A DNA stretch of 64,000 nucleotides from Ascarosepion bandense. Lineage: Eukaryota; Mollusca; Cephalopoda; Sepiida; Sepiidae. Both the position numbers and the translations under genes were made by a program. The notes under the pieces are model-generated. The model saw only the letters and a program-made list of their open reading frames with translations. It ran no database searches and was not told where the DNA came from. How positions within the stretch are numbered: position 1 is the first letter of the stretch; every line of letters begins with the position of its first letter. Positions 10,281-21,234 of this stretch are shown piece after piece. The stretch covers positions 3,160,501 to 3,224,500 of the forward strand of contig JBBBDQ010001293.1 of the NCBI GenBank assembly GCA_037127315.1, in the 5' to 3' direction.

Positions 10281-11834
10281 ATTTCTACATTGCTTGGTGT
10301 CAAATATTAACCCATTTCCAACAAAAACAAAAACAAACAAAAAAACTTGTTCTTTTAAGACGTATCAGTGACCCATAAAGATTTGATGTGCCGTTATACA
10401 GGCAAAAAGTTAAATTCTATTTTCACACGGATATCCGTTACACTGCCTTCATATCCTGCAAATCAATTACTGAAAATAGAGAAAATGAACATGAAGAAAG
10501 AACGAATATAAGTCGAAAAAATTAAGTAATATACGAAAAAAAAAGAAAGAAGGATGAATAAATAAAAATGTTATAAAAAAACGGACTAAGAAACAGATAA
10601 ACAAAGAAGATAAACTAGAGTGGTAGACAGACGAAAACATCAAACTAGTTACTTTGATCAAAGTTTCAAACGACGTAAAATAAATAGTAATCACAAACCT
10701 CGGCTTCCCAATAATTGGCATACAGATCCTTGAAAGAAGAAATATGGCATGAGAGACGACCTTGAAAACCCGCACAAAGACGTCTTTTCTTTTCCCCAGT
10801 TCCACCCTATTTCCTACCTACCAGCTCGGAGTGAAATCTTCCTAGTTCAACAAAGGAATTGTGTGATGATGAAGAAGTCATCCCAGCAACAAATCACTAC
10901 TTACAGAAGGCATTCATGACAAGGAAATAATACCAAAACAAAATCTACCCCCACAAAAAAAAAAAAAAAAATTCAAGAAAGTCATAAGAAAAATATATTT
11001 CTTTTTTAATGCAACAAAGTCTTCTTATTTCTTTTTCTAGTAATTATGCCTCGATTCATAACTTTGAATATTTTTCTAAGCAATGCAATTTTTCTGAAAA
11101 ATTCCAACGTTATAATTCTGCATTTATGACGTCTACTGTCTGAATTATTGCTTTTTCTTTATCTATGCTTATCTATATGATTCTGAGCGGGTATTTTTTT
11201 TTTTTTTGCTTTCCATGCCATTTTCTTTAGCTCTATATGCGACAATCATCGTGGTCTACACGTTCTTTTATTGCTAATTTTATTTCCCCGTCTATCATCA
11301 CGTGATAGTTTTGATCATCATATTATGAAATAGAGAATATAATGTGGATTTTAGAAGTACTTGGCAAAATAAGTGAAAAAAAAAACGAGTTTCATATCTG
11401 ACGAGGTATCTGGATGATGGAACGGTAATCTAAGAAAACTGATACAAATGATATTAGCTACACAAAATAGGAAGTTCTGGAGATCCATGTTCGCCTAGGC
11501 TCTGAGGATTTGCGACACAGAGAAGAATATTACAGACTACAACTGAAAAAGTACACATAAAATTCAAGAGATTCTTCACAAGTAAACTGTTGTTCAGTCT
11601 GCAGAATCTGCAGAAAAATTCTCTTTTAATCTATTATAATATTACACACTTTTAAGTGCCAAAAGTCATAAGTTAAAATTGTTTAAGGTAGAGTAAGTAA
11701 CAACAGCATACCTTGACGTCAGGTAAGTACACAGACATTTTTTAGTCACTCGCTACCACCTCCTGAGTCAGAGGGAATATTATTTTTGTTAAGTTTACCT
11801 AAAACAATGTATGAGAGCCAATCAAAGTAGTCCT
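10281..11834. other. No gene recognised
   Basis: A-rich patches (10490-10600, 10950-10975) and T-rich patches (11195-11212). An isolated ggagatccatgttcgccta at about 11479 resembles the last RTE codons. Nothing longer was found. Confidence 0.5.
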
Positions 11835-11944
11835 GGGTGTGAAGATAAACTACAATGAGCAGCAAGGCGTCTGATTGTAGGTTTTGAAAGAGTAACCCAC
11901 CACTTAATTGCTGTTGTTTCCAAGTTTACCGTTACCGTGGCTGG
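11835..11944 (+). repeat. FAM3 repeat, 5' part
   Basis: The 'agcagcaaggcgtctgattg...ccaccacttaattgctgttg' stretch recurs at 18435, 37110 and 63665. It is interrupted after gttaccgtggctggcaag by an RTE end and resumes at about 12172. Confidence 0.75.
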
Positions 11945-12175
11945 CAAGCCCTCTTAGGATCTCAGTTATCGGCGAACAGGTCAGATAGAGGAAAGAGAGA
12001 CTGGGAAAAGCGGCGTGTAACATACTTGAAGGCTGTGCAAGTGGATGGCAAAGTGGGGTTTGGATGGGGTAACAGGAGAAAGCGTGCTAAGAGACACCAG
12101 GGATAAGGAGAGGTAAAATTTGATGATCGCCTACGTCCTGAAGAGACATAGAACATACAAGAAGAAGTGGACCCC
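11945..12175 (+). mobile_element. RTE LINE 3' end inserted in FAM3
   Basis: Reads as the last part of the RTE protein with damage (ggtcagatagaggaaag for GQIEG; gatgatcgcctacgtcctgaag for the MIAYVLK end) and stops at the family terminus aagaagaag. FAM3 sequence lies on both sides. Confidence 0.8.
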
Positions 12176-12760
12176 TAATCAAACGCAAAACACTATGTAA
12201 ATATAAAAATACATTTTTATGTAGTAATAATGTCAGTAATATATTTTCATATCGTCAAAATATCAGCAGCACATGTTCATGTAATCAAAATATCAGCAAT
12301 GTATTTTATATAGTAAAATTATCAGCAATGTATTTTATATAGTAAAATTAGCAGCAATGTATTTTATATAGTAAAATTAGCAGCAATGTATTTTATATAG
12401 TAAAATTATCAGCAACGTATTTTATATAGTAAAATTATCAGCAATGTATTTTATATAGTAAAATTATCAGCAATGTATTTTATATAGTAAAATTAGCAGC
12501 AACGTATTTTATATAGTAAAATTATCAGCAACGTATTTTATATAGTAAAATTATCAGCAATGTATTATATAGAGTAAAATTAGCAGCAACGTATTTTATA
12601 TAGTAAAATTATCAGCAATGTATTTTATATAGTAAAATTATCAGCAATGTATTTTATATAGTAAAATTAGCAGCAATACCTATAATAGGAATACCAATAA
12701 TACATTTTATTGGAAACAACCAACAACACTTATTTGTAATTGAAGACATGCAATTACGTT
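12176..12760 (+). repeat. FAM3 3' part with 29-bp minisatellite
   Basis: After the 'aaaacactatgtaaatataaaaatacattttta' type junction shared with other FAM3 copies, a unit beginning atcagcaatgtattttatat and 29 bp long is repeated about 13 times nearly perfectly (about 12285-12675). It is preceded by two or three diverged 30-bp units. Variants alternate between atc and agc, and between aatg and aacg. Confidence 0.9.
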
Positions 12761-12904
12761 CAAATATATTTACTTGAATGTTTAAAATTGGTTTTGAAAT
12801 ATTTAGATTTCGTTATTGGGTAACTCATAGAGATTGATATGACATTAAATAAAAACAATCAAGCAAGCAACCAAGCAAGCAACTAAAGTAGACTGTTTTT
12901 AATC

Positions 12905-13165
12905 AGATGTAGTGCAGTGAATGACGGCTCGGAATGAGAAATCGGAGAGCCGAGTTCATATTCCTGTTGAATTCGTTGCATTCACTTACGCACAAATATC
13001 CTTGGGAAAGGGTAATCCATTAATCTATTATCCCTTTTGCTATGGATTAAATAACAAAACAGATTCAGTTCTTTATTCAGAAAGTAATGGCAACCTACTG
13101 CGGGAAACATGATTGCCTAATTGTATATTACGCATGACATTTAACTGAGTGATTGACTGAATATG
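12905..13165 (+). mobile_element. tRNA-related SINE, near full length, diverged
   Basis: Head gtagtgcagtgaatgacggctcgg, then gagccgagttcatattcc (B-box region), the acttacgcacaaatatcc body, ggcaacctactgcggga, and a tail ending in gtgattgactga. Small deletions occur throughout and the palindromic block of younger copies is lost. Confidence 0.88.
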
Positions 13166-13560
13166 ATAAGCTTGTGAGGTTTCAAGAAACAGAGGGGAGA
13201 TATATATCATCCCTTATAAAACTTCATAAATGTTTCTGAATTCTATCAAAGCAGTTTCTTGCCCGGTAGAGCAGAAATACTCAATTTTCGATTTAATTTG
13301 ATAATTGAATATAAAGCATGTCACAAGATATTAAATATTTTCTGAAGATGATGTGCAATGAGCTGATCCTTCTTCTAGCATCTTATCAATAGTTTGCAAA
13401 TTTGAACGTAAATTGCAGTCGTCCTTCATAGCATGGTGACTCATTTAGAGTTCAATCGCTTATTGTAATTAGAGATACCTCAGGGTTTAATCAGTGAGAC
13501 GAACTTGATGTTTGGTCTCAATTCAGCAATTTTTAGTTTTAATTTATTTTTTCAGTTACA
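13166..13560. other. No gene recognised
   Basis: AT-rich sequence without repeats that I could place. Confidence 0.5.
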
Positions 13561-13561
13561 T

Positions 13562-13777
13562 TTAGTGAAAATCAGTTTTTCTTCTGTGAGTATTTTTAGA
13601 GATATTATTCTGCAAGCTCAGCTTGCGTCTGACCTGAAGTATTGCCTCCAATTCTTCGTCTGCAAGCATTTTTGGTGCGCCAGAGCGTTCTTTATCATCG
13701 ACATCACAATCATTATTTTTGAAGCTTCTAAACCGAGTTGCGCTTTTTATAACTTTTCCATAATTCCAACCAATCAA
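13562..13777 (-). pseudogene. mariner-type transposase fragment (N-terminal HTH region)
   Basis: The minus frame contains RFRSFKNNDCDVDDKERSG followed by APKMLADEELEAIL. This is the diagnostic stretch between the second helix-turn-helix and the catalytic domain of mariner transposases (compare the family pattern F-K-N-G-D-x-D-x-x-D-x-x-R-S-G-R-P). No catalytic Asp motif is present. The N-terminal side merges into the tandem repeat at 13725-14345. It is a dead fragment. Confidence 0.75.
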
Positions 13778-14345
13778 ACCGGAATAGTCGATTATTTATG
13801 AGGAAATAACGGGAGACGTTAAATTATTCATCTTCCCTTCTTTCTTTCTTTTATTTTCATATTGAAACCAAGTAGCTTCTTGGATATGGTTTTTTCCTTC
13901 TTTCCTTTGATCATAACGGAACAGTCTTTTATATATGAGCCACCTGCAGCGCTTTTATTTATTTTTTCACCGAAACCAAGAAGCGTATCTGATATGTATT
14001 TTCCGTCTTTCCATCCAATCGAAACGTAATAATTTATTGGGTTTTGACAAAAGATTTTAAACACGTTTATCTGCGCATGTTTTTTTTTTCTCTCTCTCTC
14101 TCTTTCTTTCTTTCTTTGCATGGCGTTTCTTTCCTTTTTTCTTTCTCAAACCGAGCAACATCGCTGATATGTAATTTCTGTCTTTCCAAGCGATCAAAGT
14201 GGTATAGTCTTTATTTATGAGGTTTTTGCAGAAGAAGTAAAACATTATGAACGTTCCTTTCTAGATTTCTTTCTTGTCTTATTTATTTTTTAAACTGAAA
14301 CTAAGTATCGTCTCTGATATGTTTTTCCGTCTTTTTTTTTATTGG
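13725..14345. repeat. Five-unit diverged tandem repeat next to the mariner fragment
   Basis: Landmark words (aaaccgag or gaaaccaag, then ctgatatgt..tttccgtctttcc, then a gtctt-tatttatgagg type end) recur at about 13729, 13861, 13971, 14148 and 14292. Spacings are 110-177 bp because of pyrimidine-rich linkers. On the minus strand the units encode similar short peptides (IGWKDGKYISDTLLGF, IAWKDRNYISAMLLGL). Nothing indicates these are translated. The first unit overlaps the mariner fragment. Confidence 0.75.
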
Positions 14346-14390
14346 CAAAGTGTGATGTACGTACATGCTATGTCGCTAATAACGAGCAGG

Positions 14391-14440
<50 letters not shown>
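14391..14440. repeat. (AAT)n microsatellite
   Basis: Sixteen or so near-perfect ATA units. Confidence 0.95.
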
Positions 14441-15339
14441 TTTGATGCCACACCATTTATAGCACTCTCCTAGCTTAAGGTATTAATACATTGAATGCAT
14501 TAATATGTTAATATTTCGTTTTGGCAAATGAAAACTACCTACAATCAATATTCCGTTCCGTCCCTCATCATCTATCGGACCGTCACTGGTTGGAACCACC
14601 TAAGGGCTGATTAACTGTGCATTCTATAAGGGGTTGGGTAGGGGGCCTGGTATCCGGGTTTCCAGAGAGTTGTTTACTTTTTAATTTTGAAGAATAAGGA
14701 AATCAAGTTGAACTGGAAGTCAAAGTGAGATATTTCAGAAAACCTTTTATCTAATGAGCAAACTCATATGATGTTACCCGTCGTGAACTCATTTCTGGAA
14801 CCTACCAGAAAGTTTATTCAAAGCATTTATCAAAACCTATCATTATATCACGCACATTTTACATTTAGGCTTACCAATTGTCATCATAAGTATATTGAGT
14901 TTCGTCGATTTATGCCCCAGTGTCAATTTTTGTGTCCTGCTCTCTCAATCAATCAATAATAATAAAGCTTTTCTCTGGGGTACAAAATTGTATTATTGGT
15001 ATAAAACAGATTTTCAATAAAAAAATGGAAAAGTGCGGGAGAGTTACATCTTCCTTAAACTGCAATATAGGTAGAACTACTCAATGATAGGAGAAGAGAA
15101 TGAGTCAACATGTGCCAGCATTTATACATAAGAGTTAATATCAGAATAAATGCGTGAATACTACTGAGTCTGCTATAGCAGAATATCTTATAAATAATAA
15201 TAATTTTGGAATTTCCTACCATGTTGATTTTTTGTGTATTAAACTGAATACATTTATTAAATATTTGCAGATTTCTCTGAATAAACAAAAGGAATGGCTG
15301 ATAAGTCTTAATATGTTATGTTCATGAGATACATAAATC
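14441..15339. other. No gene recognised
   Basis: Short open frames only (for example 63 codons at 14768-14959). None resembles a known family. Confidence 0.5.
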
Positions 15340-15340
15340 T

Positions 15341-15401
<61 letters not shown>
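15340..15401. repeat. (TA)n-(TG)n compound microsatellite
   Basis: About 14 bp of TA followed by about 47 bp of TG. Confidence 0.95.
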
Positions 15402-15404
<3 letters not shown>

Positions 15405-15889
15405 ACATTTCTATTTAAAATACTTTCCTTTTCACTGTGGTGAAGCAGTTTTGTATTCATTTTCGTCAATTTACCTCTGAATACAGATAAATGTATCTGG
15501 AAAACTATTTTTTCTCTCTTTCTTTTATAGATGAATGTAAATGATATTTATAATATCCATCCTTTTTGTAATTTTTAGTTTCTTTTTTCATTTCCCTTTC
15601 ATGTAACCATCCAGTTTATTTATTTAGCATATCTTGTGCTGCAGGGTACACCACTCTCTTCTATCTCACAAAATATGGCTCGTGGTGACATAGTTCAATG
15701 GCTTGCCAGTTCTTTTCTGCACCAAGGATGATGAGGTTAATCAGTCCCTTCTCAAAAAGGCGAATTTATTTTTGAAGTTACCTTCTAACCTTTGCTTAAA
15801 GAGGCAGGTGTAACAAAGCAGCAGGTAACAGAAGTTTCTTCTTCTAGAGTTTTTGCCACCCAATACTATATGACCTTGTCTGTCGACAA
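15402..15889. other. No gene recognised
   Basis: Unique-looking sequence, slightly richer in GC near 15640-15740. No frame or family found. Confidence 0.5.
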
Positions 15890-16040
15890 CATTTGAACTA
15901 TAATTCGGAGAAGTGATGGGTTCATCACATTTCCAATAAGTATTAGTACATAAGTGAATGTAATGAACTCTATCTTGAACTTGGCTCTGCGATTCCTCTA
16001 ATCGAGCCGCTAACCATTACAGTACCGTTCCTCCATTTAA
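15890..16040 (-). mobile_element. Old SINE head relic
   Basis: Reverse complement of a SINE head: gaacttggctctgcgattcc and gagccgctaaccattacagt are recognisable. The body is heavily diverged. Confidence 0.6.
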
Positions 16041-16042
16041 AT

Positions 16043-16117
16043 TTAATAAGTTTTATTCTGACATCATTTAATAAGTTTAATAAGTTTAATTAATAAGTTT
16101 TATTCTGACATCAGCAT
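16043..16117. repeat. Short direct repeat of a 22-bp AT-rich word
   Basis: The word aataagttttattctgacat appears twice, with extra copies of taagttta between. Confidence 0.8.
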
Positions 16118-16125
16118 AAACAATA

Positions 16126-16422
16126 GTTAGTCAGTCAGTTAAGTGCCATGCGAGATACACGATTGTATGAAGTAGACATGGCTGACTGGGCAAAAAGTTA
16201 TCCCGCAGTAGGTTGCCATTACTTTATACGGTAGACTGGTTGCTAATCAAGAATACAGAACCCAAACTGTCCTGATATTTAACCCATAACCGAAGGGGAG
16301 AGACGGATTAATAACTTTCCCAATTCAACTGTAATTCGAACTTTCCCAATTCAACTGTAATTCGAACTCGGCTCTCCGATTTCTCGTTCCGAGCCGATAA
16401 CCACTGCACCACAACGCACATA
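16126..16422 (-). mobile_element. tRNA-related SINE with 10-bp target-site duplication
   Basis: A complete minus-strand SINE from the tail (tcagtcagttaagtgcc) to the head (ccactgcaccacaacgcac). Perfect flanking repeats ATAAACAATA lie at 16116-16125 and 16423-16432, the mark of LINE-mediated insertion. Internally a block of about 26 bp (aactttcccaattcaactgt...) is tandemly doubled near 16313-16366. Confidence 0.92.
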
Positions 16423-16432
16423 ATAAACAATA

Positions 16433-16909
16433 ACAATACTATTAATAACAATAATGAGAAGAACGAGCTGAAGTTTAGCAAAATGAAAATCCTGTAGAAT
16501 ATTCTGATGCGGGTGGAGGTGACTATTTATGGGAGAATAAATTATATTTAGTGTTGCTACACAAACAGCCAAAGATTTGCTGAAATCTCCCGTCAACGGG
16601 ACATAAAAAGGGAACTGCAATAATTCCAAGAACAGAATTTTGAATGTAAGAGAAGAACTAGCAAAGAAAGTGATTAGAGTACCAGTGATCATTAGAGCAC
16701 TGTTTTTTTTTTTTTTGCAAAAAACATTGGAAAAAGTAACAGATATTGCATTGTGGTTTGGAAATTACAAAAAGCTTGGCTGATCGGAAGAGTGAGGGTA
16801 TTTCGGAAAATATTGGTTACAGCACATCGCTGAAACGAAGAAATAATGTTTATTTTCTCAAGTCACGAATAGTAACCTAAAAATTAACTTTGTTTCTAGC
16901 AACAACAGC

Positions 16910-16910
<1 letters not shown>
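16433..16910. other. No gene recognised
   Basis: A poly-T run at 16704-16717. No coding frame beyond chance. Confidence 0.5.
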
Positions 16911-16952
<42 letters not shown>

Positions 16953-16956
16953 GCAA

Positions 16957-16987
<31 letters not shown>

Positions 16988-17032
16988 GCAAAATAATAAT
17001 AATAATAATAATGATAATAATAATAATAGCAA

Positions 17033-17075
<43 letters not shown>
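16911..17075. repeat. (AAT)n array with AGCAAA interruptions
   Basis: Four AAT blocks separated by the same tagcaaaa interruption, so a larger unit has itself been duplicated. Confidence 0.95.
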
Positions 17076-18434
17076 TTGAAAATATAAAACAAAATTCAAC
17101 ACAAATATTCACCAAGAAAATAAAAGTCGACATGAAGCTAAAATTGCTCGGACAATGATTATTGTTATGCAAATAACAAATGGTGGTATGGGACAAATGA
17201 GAAATAACCAATCAACACATCGATCACTTGATCAATCAAGAAATCGATCGATCGTCATCATGTCTTCCTTTACATTCCAACTTTTTACTGCTTTTCATGA
17301 ATTATAGCAGTTATGGTTGGGTTCAAATCTAAATGACCAAATTCCAGAATATAACAAGAAATATAGAGAGGGATCGAAAAAGGAACGATTAAGTGACGGA
17401 ATCTTTCATGTATGAATGACACGAAAATAAAAGGCTACCAACGAGAGAACACTCATAAGTAGAGTGCCATTGATAGTGGTGTCCGGGAATAGATGGTGTG
17501 TGTTAGTCGGTTCATGCACGAACACAATATTGACAGACAGGATGAAAGGAACTAGCGAAGAAATGCGAAACATTCATCATTATTAAGAAAGAGTAGTCGT
17601 CTGAAAAGTTTAATATTCAACGATAAAATAAGATAAAATTCTCAGGGGGATTTAGGTATTTGCTTGGTTTGTGGCAAGGCTTTGACGCTTCTTCGGATTG
17701 GTCAGTGTTGTGGTTTAAGTGCCGTAAGCCAGAAGAGATTTAATCAAAGCAGAGGCGAGAAATGTGAGTAGAAGAAAAGAAAAGAAAAGCTAAAAGAATC
17801 GAAATATACCGATAAATATAATTGCGAAAGAAATGCGAAAAAGTAATCGAATGGGGGGGCGAAAGAAGTTAACGATAAAATTAGTATTGATGACACGAAT
17901 AATAAAAATGAAAAGAAGAAAAGATGTGAGTTAGAGAAATAATGGGTTAAAAAGATACGTATGTATGAAAGAGAAAAAGAGAGAAAGATGGAGGTAGAAT
18001 GAAAATAGTTGTCGAGACATTCTATATTAGTAGAAATTTAAATCAGATATTCATAAGTTTTAAAAAAATCATATAATTTTGCTTTTCGTTTCTTTCGGTA
18101 GTACAAAAAACCATTTCGTCTTTTTAATACTTCATAAATAATGGACTCTTCCCGTTTGACAAAAGACATATCAGAAACAATACTTGTTATTTAATAAAGC
18201 AAGAAATGAAAACAAAAGCGTTTAACGTTCGCTGCTAATATCTTAAAATAATAGACTATTTCGTTCTTATCACTTGAGAAAATAAAAGAAACAGAAAATG
18301 AAAGACAGTAGGGAAGATAGAAGTGCTTAACACCTGCTTCAATGAAATTTTAAAAGTTGTCAATTTTAAATCTTTTCATTTATAGAGTTAAAATTAACAA
18401 CAAGCATTCATAATTTATAGGTCCTGTGTTTGAC
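17076..18434. other. No gene recognised
   Basis: Purine-rich stretches (17750-17990) and AT-rich DNA. Nothing identified on either strand. Confidence 0.5.
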
Positions 18435-18780
18435 GATGAACTGCAACCGACAGCAAGGCCTATGATTGGGAAGTTGTGAGGAGCATGGAACCACCTCTTC
18501 ATTGCTGTTGTTCTTAGGTCCACCATGATCCGGAGTGGTAGAACTTGTTAAAGTCCCATCTATGGTCAAATAGATAACCCCCAAACTGGCGTCAAAACAC
18601 TAAAAATATAAAAATAGATATATTTTTGAAGGAAAAATTCTACCAACAATTTATTTTTTAAGGAAAAAAACATACCATAACACATTTTTGAAGGGGAAAC
18701 ATAACCATAATACATTATGGAAAATATATATTACCAACAATACATTTTAATAGAAATATAGAAGACATCTTCAGCTTTCT
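18435..18780 (+). repeat. FAM3 repeat copy
   Basis: The best uninterrupted copy: cagcaaggcctatgattggg, ccacctcttcattgctgttg, ggtccaccatgatccgg, gtcccatctatggtcaaata, then 'aaacactaaaaatataaaaa' and three loosely repeated units ending ccataacacattttt and similar. It has no coding frame and no tRNA-like boxes that I can see. Confidence 0.8.
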
Positions 18781-18831
18781 AAAAATAAATAAAAATTCAT
18801 CGAAATTTTACTAAATAAACCTTCTCCATAT

Positions 18832-19169
18832 GGATGTGCGCTGTGGTGGAGTGGATATCGACTCGGAGCGACAAATCGGGAAGCCGAGTTCGAATTTGTT
18901 GCATTCACTTACGCGCAAATACCCTTAGGAAAGGTATTTATCCGTCACTTCCTTCTAGTTATGGGTAAAATAACAGGACGGATTGTGTTCTATAGCCTTG
19001 ATTGTCAACCAGTCTACCACAGAAAGTAATGGCAACCTACGCGCAAATACCCTTGGGAAAGGTATTAATCCGTCTCGTTCCTTCCAGTTATGGGTTAAAT
19101 AGCAGGACAGATTGGGTTCTATAGCTTTGGTCGGCAACCAGTCTACCGCAGAAAGCAATGGCAACCTAC
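18832..19169 (+). mobile_element. tRNA-related SINE with duplicated body
   Basis: Head gatgtgcgctgtggtggagt and B-box region gagccgagttcgaattt. The central body (acgcgcaaataccc to ggcaacctac) occurs twice in tandem, about 18912 and 19038, and is followed by the amplified tail. Confidence 0.92.
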
Positions 19170-19620
19170 TGCGGGATAATTCTTCTGCCCAGTCAGTCAT
19201 GTTTCTTTCGAGACATGATCGCCCAAGCGTGTATCACGTATGGCATCTAAACTGACTGACTGCGGGATAATCTTCTGCTCAGTCAGTCATGTCTCTTTCG
19301 AGACATGATCGCCCAAGCGTGTATCACGTATGGCATCTAAACTGACTGACTGCGGGATAATCTTCTGCCCAGTCAGTCATGTCTCTTTCGAGACATGATC
19401 GCCCAAGCGTGTATCACGTATGGCATCTAAACTGACTGACTGCGGGATAATCTTCTGCTCAGTCAGTCATGTCTCTTTCGAGACATGATCGCCCAAGCGT
19501 GTATCACGTATGGCATCTAAACTGACTGACTGCGGGATAATCTTCTGCTCAGTCAGTAATGTCTCTTTCGAGACATGATCTCTTAAGTGTGTATCATTTA
19601 TGGCACCTAACTGACTGATA
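19170..19620 (+). repeat. SINE tail amplified as five 90-bp tandem units
   Basis: The last 90 bp of the SINE (tgcgggataatcttctgctc through actgactgac) is repeated head to tail at 19170, 19261, 19351, 19441 and 19531. Units 2-4 are almost identical and unit 5 is diverged. Each holds the palindrome catgtctctttcgagacatg and the word cagtcagtcatg, whose complement closes the unit. Confidence 0.97.
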
Positions 19621-19751
19621 TACCAAAACCCAGCAGTTAATAGAAAGAAAATAATTTATACTCCTTTGGGATTTGTAAATTTAAACTAATCCTTCAATCT
19701 TGCGCAGGCGAGAAAATGTAATCATCTTCAACAAAGAAATAAAATCGGGAC
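19621..19751. other. No gene recognised
   Basis: Short spacer between the SINE array and a FAM3 piece. Confidence 0.5.
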
Positions 19752-19811
19752 ATCGCCGGTCTTGCCCAGTGTGGTAGTATCTGTTAGGGTCCCATCTATA
19801 GGTCAAATAGT
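19752..19811 (+). repeat. FAM3 fragment
   Basis: The words gtggtagtatctgttagggt and cccatctataggtcaaatag match the centre of the copy at 18435-18780. Confidence 0.7.
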
Positions 19812-20609
19812 TTGTGTGTGGGCCTGAGTGTGTGTGTTTGTTATATGATTACACTGCGTGATGTGTGTGCACTTGTGAGACGGCTATGTAAATTCGTACT
19901 GTGTGTGTAGAATATTTGCATCGTGTTTGTATGTATGCGTGTAGGGGCTTTTCAAAGTCTTATCAAATCATCAGAATCGCACCCAAGCCACCGGCCCTCG
20001 TCCTAGAGACTGCCAATTCTGACATCAAAATACATTATGTATATTGTGTAGTCCACCATGCACTACGCAATGTATTTAAGGCCCCGGGGAGGTTAAACTC
20101 CGTGATAATATAACAGGCGGTCATCACAAACAACTAACTCGTGGCACTGTACTGTAGTTTTGATGGGGAGAGTGTGCTTTGTGCCACATAAGCCAATGAC
20201 CAATTTAAACAAATTTTAATGCAGTGCAGGTTGATCGGTAACTTGATGGCCAATATTTCAATACAAATGGATGCAGGACAGAAATCCCATGCGTAAGTGT
20301 ATAACGAAAGGCATCATCCACTGTTGACCCTTATTTAAGATAAGAGGGTCCACCACATAAAAATATATATGTGTGTGTGTGAGCGTGTGTACTGAACTCT
20401 CCTGGTGATTCGACGTATGAGAGTCATGCAGATAAAGCCTGGCGGCCCGCACATATCATTTTATTATGGTAGGGTTAGGGTTGCGCACATCAACCACACT
20501 TTTTGGAAGATCCATATGCAGAAAACTGGGGCACAGCATGAGGAAATAAGTTGAAAATGCAATTGCTGTTTTTTAATTTCTCACCAAATTACGAGAAGCG
20601 TATTTGAAG
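19812..20609. other. No gene recognised; GT-rich start
   Basis: GT-rich at 19811-19945 and 20368-20390. Two telomere-like units (tagggttagggtt) sit near 20470, too few to mean much. Confidence 0.5.
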
Positions 20610-20700
20610 CCTACCAGTATGCTATATTGAGTGAATATAGCATACTGGTAGGAATCGACACACAACTACAAAAAATTAGGAATCGACACACAACTGCTAC
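20610..20700. repeat. Perfect 19-bp hairpin followed by a direct repeat
   Basis: Arms cctaccagtatgctatatt (20610-20628) and their exact complement (20634-20652) enclose gagtg. Immediately after, aggaatcgacacacaact occurs twice within 45 bp, the first copy overlapping the end of the right arm. Confidence 0.95.
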
Positions 20701-21183
20701 AAAAATCCAGATTGCACAAATTAAGAAAATTTAAAAAAAATAAACGACGCAAAAGAATTTAGACAACCACAAGACGATAATTGACAAATACAACCCGCGC
20801 CCACCTACCTTTGGCTAGCGGGGCACATCTAATTAAATTTTTGCTATTGCCAGAAACCATGAACTTTTGTCATACAAAAAAGTGTACAAAATTACTTTTT
20901 GAAACTATTTAGAAAAATATTTCTCTTCTTCACTTTAAGTAGTTTTCTTTTCTGAGGTCTTTGCAGTACTATAATTTTAATTATAAACAGGAATGTTTCA
21001 ATGTTATCGATAATTTATATGTTTTTGGCCATCATTAGGCATACAATCCACTAAATTTGTGAAATTCTTTTTCTTGTATGAATGATAACTTTTATTGTTG
21101 TTTTTAAGCTCAGCTGCCGTCGTCTGTGCCATTTGAGTGCTGATAATGTTTTGGTAAATCAAACATTTGTTTGAACTATTTTT

Positions 21184-21234
<51 letters not shown>

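Noticed and set aside
16877..17211. Three overlapping 70-100 codon minus-strand frames of poly-Ile/Leu/Tyr
   Set aside because: They are translations of the (AAT)n array in three phases.
19170..19620. Possible CRISPR-like array (regular repeats with a palindrome)
   Set aside because: There are no unique spacers; the units are contiguous copies of the SINE tail in a eukaryotic genome.
20465..20480. Telomere-like tagggttagggtt
   Set aside because: Only two units, expected by chance in GT-rich surroundings.
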